A stretch of DNA of 64,000 bases. Origin: Echinometra lucunter (lineage: Eukaryota > Echinodermata > Echinoidea > Camarodonta > Echinometridae). This document shows positions 59,101-64,000 of the stretch, piece by piece (positions within the stretch are counted from its first letter, which is position 1; each line of letters starts with the position of its first letter). The translations under genes were made by a program, and so were the position numbers. The DNA is taken from the NCBI GenBank assembly GCA_029962745.1, contig CM057165.1:19567226-19631225 (forward strand). Reading direction: 5' to 3'. The notes beneath the pieces are model-generated. The model did not search any database. It was not told where the DNA came from and worked only from the letters and a program-made list of their open reading frames with translations.

Positions 59101-62100
59101 GTTTCTCTGACAGATTTGAAGTCTCTTCGAACAAAGACCTCACAACATATGCTGAACTCGAGCATGTCCTAGTGACCAGCAAGATCAAACCACATCAGGA
59201 AACCATCAGAGACGTATCCAGAATTGATCAGGGGCGTACTCCCCATCCAGCTACAGATCATCCAGCAAAGTGTGGGTGTTGCGACAGTACAGGATACAAA
59301 TGTGGCCTTCCAGGAAATGCATCCAGAAGTACAAGCTCTGTTCACACAGGTGGAAGCACTTCTGAAACTGTTACTGGTTTGTCCAGTAAGCTCAAGCTCC
59401 TGTGAATGGAGCTTTTTCAGCTCTCTGCCGGCTTAAAGTCATGGCTTTGCGACACAACGAGTCAGATGCGCCTCAACTCTGTAGCAATCTGCCATGTACA
59501 TCAGACAATCCTTGACAATCTAAACATACATGAACACTGCCAGGAGTTCACAATGAGATCATAGACAAGAAAAACGATTTTTGGATATTAGTGAGACTAT
59601 TTTATTAGATGTTATTTTTTTTATTCATTCATTTATTTCCATCTTTTATTCCTTCATATCATTTCCTACTTTGTCTGTATATGTTTGACATTACACTAGC
59701 AATGACAATCATGTGGTTGGTTAATGTTCTTAATGCTTAATGTTCTAAATTCAGTGCAGTTTTTAACAGGAATATAACCTATCTTCAGTTCAGTGATCGT
59801 AAGACAGCAGACTACAATTAGAAACTGTGTGACCAGTGGCGTAACAGCCGGGGGGGCAGGGGAGGCAGAGTGCCCCCCCTGAAGGATTTCAGCGGGAAAA
59901 TCCACCAAACCACCGGGAAAAAATGAAAAGGAGGGAAAGGAAGAAAAAGGAAGGGAGAAAGGAAAAGGAAGAAGAAGAAAGGAAAAGAAAGAAGAAGAAA
60001 GGAAAAGAAAGAAGGAGAAAGGGAAAGAAAGAAGGAGAAAGGGAAAGGAAGAAGGAGAAAGGGAAAGAAAAAAGGAAAAAGGGGAGAAAGAAGAAGAGAG
60101 AGAGGGAAAAGAGGGAAAGGGGAAAAAAGAAGAAAGTAAAGGGAAACAAAAGAAATGAGGGAAAATTAAGTACCAAACCCCCGGGAAATTTTCAGCTCTG
60201 TTCCCCCCCCCCCCCCATAACAGGCAGAGAATGTATGAGACCGGGAACAGACAACGAACAATTCAAAAAAACGTCAGAGCTTCCACGCTTCGCGCGGGAG
60301 GGGAAAATCACCATCCCTGCACCCTCCCCCTAGCATGCCTAGGGAGCGTGCTTTGCACTATCGTTCTCCTAAAAGGAAATCCTAGCTACACCACTGATTC
60401 TAAACATAGTTACCGGGAAATTTTTGGCTATGCCTATGCCCCCTCCCCCCCCCCCCCGATAACAGGCAGAGAGCGTAAGAAGAGAGGGAACTGACAGCGA
60501 AAAAAACGTCGGAGCTTCCGCGCTTTGCGCGGGAGGGGGGAAACTCCCCCCTCCCTGCACCCTCCCTCCTAGGGAGCACTACCGTCCTTCTAAAATGAAA
60601 TCCTAGTTGCGCCGCAGAAGATAGACTTAATTACCGACAACTAACAATGCAAAGAAACGTCGGAGCTTTCGCGCTTCGCGCGGTAGGGGGGAAACTCCCC
60701 CTTCCCTGCACCCTCCCCCTCTTGGCGTAAATTCCGGGGATCTATCACCCCCACCTGGGGGAGAGGGGGGATGGTGTGTACAAATTTCCCGCCATGCAGA
60801 AGAAAATATATTTTAATTAATCAGTTAGTAAAAATTCTGAATATATATCTATCATAAACAGTCATCATATTTTAGAATTTCTATTTGAAAATGGTATTGA
60901 AAACAAAAAAGTGGTTATTTTTGTTCCCTCGCTTCGCTCGCTCGTCAAAATCTTAGGATTTCCATCCAAAAATGCGATTAAAATCGAGAAAAGTGGTTAT
61001 TTTTGGCTCGCTCGCATCGCTCTTTTGTCATATTTTTGAATTTTTATTCGAAAATGCGATTCAAAAGCGAAAAAGTGATTATTTTCTGCTCGCTCGCTTC
61101 GCTCGCTCGCAAAAATAGATATCAAAATGTGTGTCAGAGGGAAAAAATTGTTTAAAAAGTTTTTCATCCACCACTCCTCAAATTGGATTTACGCCGGTGG
61201 AGTACTACCGTCCTCCTAAAATGCAGTCCTAGCTACGCCACAGATTCTAGACATAGACTAGTTACCGGGAAATTTTGGGCTCTGCCCCCCCTGATAACAG
61301 GTACCTGTTACGCCCCTGTGTGTGACCGACTACTTGGCTTAAGAAAGTCCACAGGAGAGGACAAAAGCTTGCCTACAAAATTTAAAGTTGGTAGAAGCTT
61401 GAACTTCATTGTATAATATACTGGAACAAAATATCAGAGTAAGAATATCATATGACTGTTGGCGAGATTCCTTAACAGGAATATAACCTATATGGCCCAT
61501 TCGGGCCAGATGAGCTAAAAATGGCTCAAAAACGGCGAGTGACTATAAAACAAGAGAAATCTTTGTTTAGCTCAATGTGCTTGTAGGCACCATGATCAAC
61601 CCTGAGATGGATATCTGCACAATATATATTTAGCTTTTATAATTATTATTTGCCATTTTCAGATAAATGTGACATAAGGTGTAGTGGATCCCTCCATTTC
61701 CACACATTTTCTTTAAAAAATAAACAAGGCATACTAATTATACTGTATATAAATACTGTAATTAAAGCACAGTAGATTAATTAAGTCACTTCATGTAAAG
61801 CGCATAAAGACACCACGTATAATGCACTATAAAAGTATAACTTATTATTATCATTATTATTAGTATATTGTTGCATATATTCTTTCTTTTATAATTCGAG
61901 TAAAGTCAAATGTATCATATTATTTTACAATGGTTTATAAGTTTGATTTCTTTTTAACACTGTTATGAATTGTTTATGTTGGAAATGGAAACAAATCGAA
62001 TTGAATTGAATTTAAAAAAAAATTAACATGGTTAGTAACAACGGGTGATGTTCGTTATTCCAAAGGTTCATTATTTCGAAGGTTTTGATGTTCGTTAGTC

Positions 62101-62672
62101 CGAAAATGAAAAAGGGTTTGTAAATCTGAACATTTGTGGCGTTATTCCGAAGGTTCGTTATTCCAAAGGTTCGACATTCCGAAAATGAAATAAGGTTTGT
62201 TATTCAGAAGGTTCGACAGTCCAAAAATGAAATAAGGTTTGTTAGTCTGAAAATAACTAACAAACTAACAAACCTTATTTCATTTTCGGACTAACAAACC
62301 TTTGGAATAACAATCCTTATTTCATTTTTGGACTAACAAACCTTTGGAATAACGATCCTTATTTCATTTTTGGACTAACAAACCTTCAGGTTAATGAACC
62401 TTCGAAATAACGAACCTTTGGAATAATGAACCTTCGGAATAATGAATTGTAACCGTAATGATATCTGCAGACTCACCTCCCCTCTCCTGAAGCAGATCAC
62501 AAAACCTTGTACACTGCTGCTCCCAGACGAATGCATGGACATGCTCTTGACCTCCTTGGGTGATGCGTTTCCATGGTGCTTCCTCTATGTGAACACGCAC
62601 TGCATTGACGTGACGGAAGGAGGATAGGAAGTGCCTGCACAAGACCTGTCCGAACTGCTCAGGAGACTTCAC
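53033..62672 (-). CDS. uox: Urate oxidase (uricase), 3' five exons; 5' end outside window
   Basis: Uricase oxidises urate to 5-hydroxyisourate in the peroxisome. Five exons on the minus strand join in phase and encode 221 residues, matching the vertebrate enzyme from about residue 80 to the end. Expected active-site residues are present: Phe in TTQSGF, Arg in EVTDR, Val-Gln in SASVQH, and Asn-His in MPNVHYF. HVHAF and EEAPWKR are also family marks. The protein ends SKL, a type 1 peroxisomal signal. The first 80 or so residues, including the catalytic Lys and Thr, should lie to the right of 64000; I found no matching exon at 62673-64000. Introns are large and packed with repeats. Confidence 0.93.
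53108..54272. other. uox intron (last) with palindromic repeat pieces
   Basis: It contains runs of TCTAGCTC/GGGCCT-type words in both orientations at 53380-53590, and an element-like pair: GTTTCATGAAACTTATAATT at 53724 and GATAACAAGTTTTATGAAAC at 54235, with the TGCAAGGATTTCA core known from 1454-1574. No coding content. Confidence 0.5.
54273..54356 (-). CDS. uox: uox penultimate exon
   Basis: Encodes VSEVTMEMPNVHYFLADL and then KKIGLENNNE, flanked by TTAACAG and GTAAGT. The Asn and His of PNVHYF correspond to the residues that hold the catalytic water or oxygen in known uricase structures. Phase 0 at both ends. Confidence 0.93.
55395..56460. repeat. 157-bp satellite with nuclear-receptor-type half-sites
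   Basis: TGACCTTTGACCT occurs at 55559, 55716, 55873, 56030, 56187 and 56344, exactly 157 bp apart, with a one-base variant at 55395. Each full unit also carries further TGACCT half-sites around it (TGACCT-GAAA-TGACCT before, GTGACCTCTGAC after). Conserved unit text includes ACAACCCAAGTTTG and AAGAGAGTCTTGCACGT. Confidence 0.95.
56469..56550 (+). repeat. (ACGG)n / GGACGAC microsatellite
   Basis: Imperfect ACGGACGG runs immediately after the satellite, ending before the right terminus of the 55141 element. Confidence 0.9.
56883..57073. mobile_element. Partial inverted copy of the 42343/50312 family in a uox intron
   Basis: GAAGCCGATTTGGC to TCGTGCAGTGTGCGCCACGC is the reverse complement of the left half of 50312-50711. 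The other half is absent. Confidence 0.8.
57106..57229 (-). CDS. uox: uox internal exon
   Basis: Completes a split Trp codon and encodes QLAKDAILETFAGPPSTG, then LYSASVQHTLHQTQ up to LKLIPQ. The Gln of SASVQ is the conserved substrate-binding residue. Flanked by TTTACTAG and GTAAAG. Entry phase 1, exit phase 0. Confidence 0.93.
57285..57460. mobile_element. Partial copy of the 3280-3770 element in a uox intron
   Basis: TTGGTTAACATTGTTATAAT to AATGTGAACCAATG is the reverse complement of about 3605-3766, including ACTTCCTGTGG/CCACAGGAAGT and AAAGTTTC. It is truncated at one side. Confidence 0.75.
57702..57888 (-). CDS. uox: uox internal exon
   Basis: Encodes LVQVWAGLKDLKVLKTTQ, SGFVGFIRDKYTSLPEV, TDRLFATSVYARWRY and STLYGLDEDKA. 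KDLKVLKTTQSGF is nearly invariant in animal uricases; the Phe stacks on urate and the Arg of TDR binds it. The acceptor TTTTCCAG, rather than the GTGCAG 11 bases later, keeps the frame with the upstream exon. Split codons at both ends (Gly, Trp). Confidence 0.93.
57955..58130 (+). mobile_element. Probable non-LTR retrotransposon 3' tail
   Basis: Ends AAAATTGAATAAATTGAACT and TGAACTTG, a short tandem tail of CR1/Jockey type, inside a uox intron. No clear coding part. Confidence 0.4.
58560..58772 (+). pseudogene. Possible hAT transposase fragment
   Basis: The frame with MEFKLWRTWF and MPSEARMLSKSLP resembles the segment that precedes the dimerisation region in hAT-derived proteins. It is cut by a LINE fragment on its right. 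The similarity is weak. Confidence 0.35.
58773..59057 (+). mobile_element. CR1/Jockey-like LINE 3' fragment
   Basis: In broken frames it reads NWNRILTIEKKA and ITAHMKPLFYKVKVLNIFDI, then VAVFMYLC, the typical end of a LINE reverse-transcriptase frame. A tail with AAATAAATGAACTTTAAACT follows. It separates two hAT-like pieces. Confidence 0.6.
59058..59564 (+). pseudogene. hAT transposase C-terminal remnant (ZMYM1-like), frameshifted
   Basis: Three frames are needed. The first holds DRFEVSSNKDLTTYAELEH; the second LPIQLQIIQQSVGVAT and VEALLKLLLVCPVSSSSCEW; the third LKSWLCDTTSQMRLNSVAI with CHVHQTILDNLNIHEHC and stop. The V-P-V-S-S-x-x-C-E-x-S-F segment is the hAT dimerisation hallmark. At least two frameshifts show it is dead. 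Confidence 0.7.
59826..61326. mobile_element. Non-autonomous hAT-type element with perfect 8-bp duplication
   Basis: TGTGTGAC stands at 59826-59833 and 61319-61326. Ends are CAGTGGCGTAACAGCC and, inverted, CAGGGGCGTAACAGGTACC. The interior (1485 bp) has a 250-base purine tract, three copies of a TTCGCGCGGGAGGGGG-like module with CCCTCCCTGCACCCTCC (near 60290, 60520 and 60680), and three CTCGCTCGCTTCGCTC-like modules (60938-61110). No transposase inside. It sits in a uox intron. Confidence 0.9.
59919..60172 (+). repeat. About 250-base purine-only tract
   Basis: Almost only A and G on the + strand, in AAGAAGGAGAAAGGGAAAG-type units. It yields a Lys/Glu/Arg frame on one strand and Phe/Ser/Leu on the other; neither is a gene. 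Confidence 0.92.
61680..62014 (+). mobile_element. Two retroelement-like 3' tails
   Basis: GTAAAGCGCATAAAGACACC, then GCACTATAAAAGTATAACTT and TTATTATTATC, resembles a common dispersed 3' tail; a second tail ends ATCGAATTGAATTGAATTT at 62014. Confidence 0.4.
62042..62450. repeat. Inverted array of TTCGTTATTCCGAAGG units
   Basis: The left half repeats GGTTCGTTATTCCAAAGG and AAAATGAAATAAGGTTTG; the right half is the same in reverse (CCTTATTTCATTTTTGG, GAATAACGAACC). The centre lies near 62262. It ends about 30 bp from the uox exon at 62477, inside the intron. Confidence 0.9.
62477..62672 (-). CDS. uox: uox internal exon (most 5' in window)
   Basis: Encodes VKSPEQFGQVLCRHFLSSF, RHVNAVRVHIEEAPWKRI, TQGGQEHVHAFVWEQQ and CTRFCDLLQERG plus one base. 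It aligns with vertebrate uricase from about residue 83 (HFLSSF, EE-PWKR, HVHAF). Acceptor TAAATCAG, donor GTGAGT. Earlier exons are outside the window. Confidence 0.93.
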
Positions 62673-62758
62673 CTGATTTACAACATTCAGCAAATATAAT
62701 ACAAAAAAGTAATAAGTACGTTAGGTAATGTTTAAACTTTAAAGTAATGGGTTTTTTT

Positions 62759-62761
<3 letters not shown>

Positions 62762-62806
<45 letters not shown>
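62762..62806. repeat. (AT)n microsatellite
   Basis: About 22 AT units in the uox intron. Confidence 0.95.
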
Positions 62807-62809
<3 letters not shown>

Positions 62810-63223
62810 GCTGCATTGTCATGAAAGTGCTTCATGTTTCCTTTGGTACAAAATACATGGTTCAGTGTTTTCCACTGCATTTTTTCAGTTGGATTTTGAG
62901 CTAAGTTGAGTGTTGGGGTTAGGGTGGGAGTCAGACATTTGATTAGCATTACAAAATAAGTGGCTGTAAACTGTAGGAAACCTGATTTATTACAGTGTTC
63001 ACACTTCTATGATCACTTCTTTCACAACTTTTTTTTTTTTCTGGCCACTTTAACTATCATAATTCTTACTTACAACTTGCAATGTTTTTTTTTCAACTTC
63101 ACAATATGTTTCACTATCACAGCCTATTTATTTTACACATGTACAATTCACTGCTCTATTTTCATGTAAAATACTAGAATTCTAAATTCTTACAAATGGA
63201 AACTTTTTTTTTTTCATGGCTTC

Positions 63224-63760
63224 TTACATGTAACCCGGGGGGGGGGGGGGGGGGGGGGGGCACTCAAATTTCAGATGTGGGTATGCCTCTGCCAGTCTCA
63301 AAACAGGGGGGCTAAGGAGCTAAATGGCTAATTGAGGAAACCCACTTTTGAGGGTCTAGGGAGCTAAAGAGCTCAGGGGCAGAGCTAATTTGGAGGGTCT
63401 AAGGAGCTAAAAATCACATGGTTTTTAACCCTGTAGTCGCGTGCAGGTCGAGCGTGTAAACTACTTGGTTTGTATATATTGCCATTGACTGGCGAAGCAG
63501 GCATGGATAAATGCTATGCTATCGCTAACGCGGATCGATATGCGCGGGTCCGGGCCCGGGCCTGAGTCAGGTCTTCCAAAGTTTTGGCGGCTGAGCTGAG
63601 CTTGCCGCTAGGAGCGAGTCGGAAGCAAATCGAGGTGCGGTTAGTTAAAATTGCATATCATGAGGGTGACCTGAGAAGGTTGAAAATGGGGGTCGTCGCA
63701 GCAGCACATACCTGTGTGACATTATATGTGAGTGCCCCCCCCCCCCCCCGGGCATGTAAC
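63224..63760. mobile_element. Element bounded by inverted poly-G/poly-C ends
   Basis: CATGTAACCC followed by a G-run of about 24 and GCACTCA at the left is mirrored by TGAGTGCC, a C-run, GGG and CATGTAAC at the right. The interior repeats GGGGAGCTAAAGAGCT-like words at 63310-63410. No coding evidence for the 82-codon frame at 63584-63832. Confidence 0.65.
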
Positions 63761-63863
63761 TCCATCCCTATGACCCATTTGACAGAAGTACATGTAGATA
63801 ACACTTCACTTGATATACTTCATATGTTCTAGGACTACATTTTGACCAATCAATGTGACATAT

Positions 63864-64000
63864 CTTAAAGATACTAGGTCGTAAGCTTTCATGAGGAATT
63901 TGACACCATTCCGATGCTTACCCAGTATCATCCATCACCCGGAGTGGAATGAATTTTATGACCAACAGACCTTATGTAATGCTCTGTGTATTTCACCCAT
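63864..64000. mobile_element. Left part of a TTAA-class element, cut by the window edge
   Basis: TTAA, AGATACTAGGTCGTAAGC, TTTCATGAGGAATTTGACAC and ACCAACAGACCTTATGTAAT match the left part of 43160-43501. Confidence 0.75.

Noticed and set aside
59889..60333. Lys/Glu/Arg-rich 136-codon frame and Phe/Ser-rich 95-codon frame
   Set aside because: Both come from the purine tract inside the hAT-type element.

Overview
This window is AT-rich animal DNA with spliced genes and a very dense load of short inverted-repeat transposons. It most likely comes from a sea urchin or a close echinoderm relative. That call is an inference. It rests on a long-terminal-inverted-repeat (foldback/TU-like) transposon, many short TTAA-class elements, frequent poly-G/poly-C runs, a scattered TACATGTA motif and a BEL/Pao retroelement remnant. 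No species marker is visible.

Two real genes can be read exon by exon. The first is snapin (BLOC1S7) on the + strand, from the ATG at 33267. Three shared exons (33267-33382, 35540-35586, 37058-37176) are followed by two different possible last exons. The exon at 38659-38751 gives a canonical 124-residue protein. The exon at 41738-42034 gives a 192-residue protein with a long acidic tail. The second is urate oxidase (uox) on the - strand. Five 3' exons lie between 62672 and 53033 and end in the peroxisomal signal SKL; the 5' exons lie beyond the right edge. The two genes converge tail to tail, with about 10-11 kb of repeat-filled DNA between them. They have no obvious joint function: snapin belongs to BLOC-1/BORC on lysosomal and synaptic membranes, and uricase acts in the peroxisome.

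Layout: 1-23.7 kb shows no gene I can support. It holds miniature inverted-repeat elements, tRNA-like SINEs, minisatellites and a 500-N gap. 23751-33198 is one 9.4-kb foldback transposon with 9-bp target duplications; it ends 68 bp before the snapin ATG and lies between that ATG and a TATA-like box. 33.2-42.0 kb is snapin, with foldback elements in its introns. 42.0-52.8 kb is intergenic, with degenerate copies of the snapin 3' end, several TTAA elements and a decayed BEL/Pao element. 52.8-62.7 kb is uox. Its introns hold a 157-bp satellite carrying nuclear-receptor-type DR1/DR4 half-site arrays, hAT and LINE remnants, and a hAT-type element with a perfect 8-bp target duplication. 62.7-64 kb is again repeats.

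Most short open frames are shadows of repeats or chance. Coordinates of repeat edges were read by eye and may be off by a few bases; exon edges were checked by splice phase.
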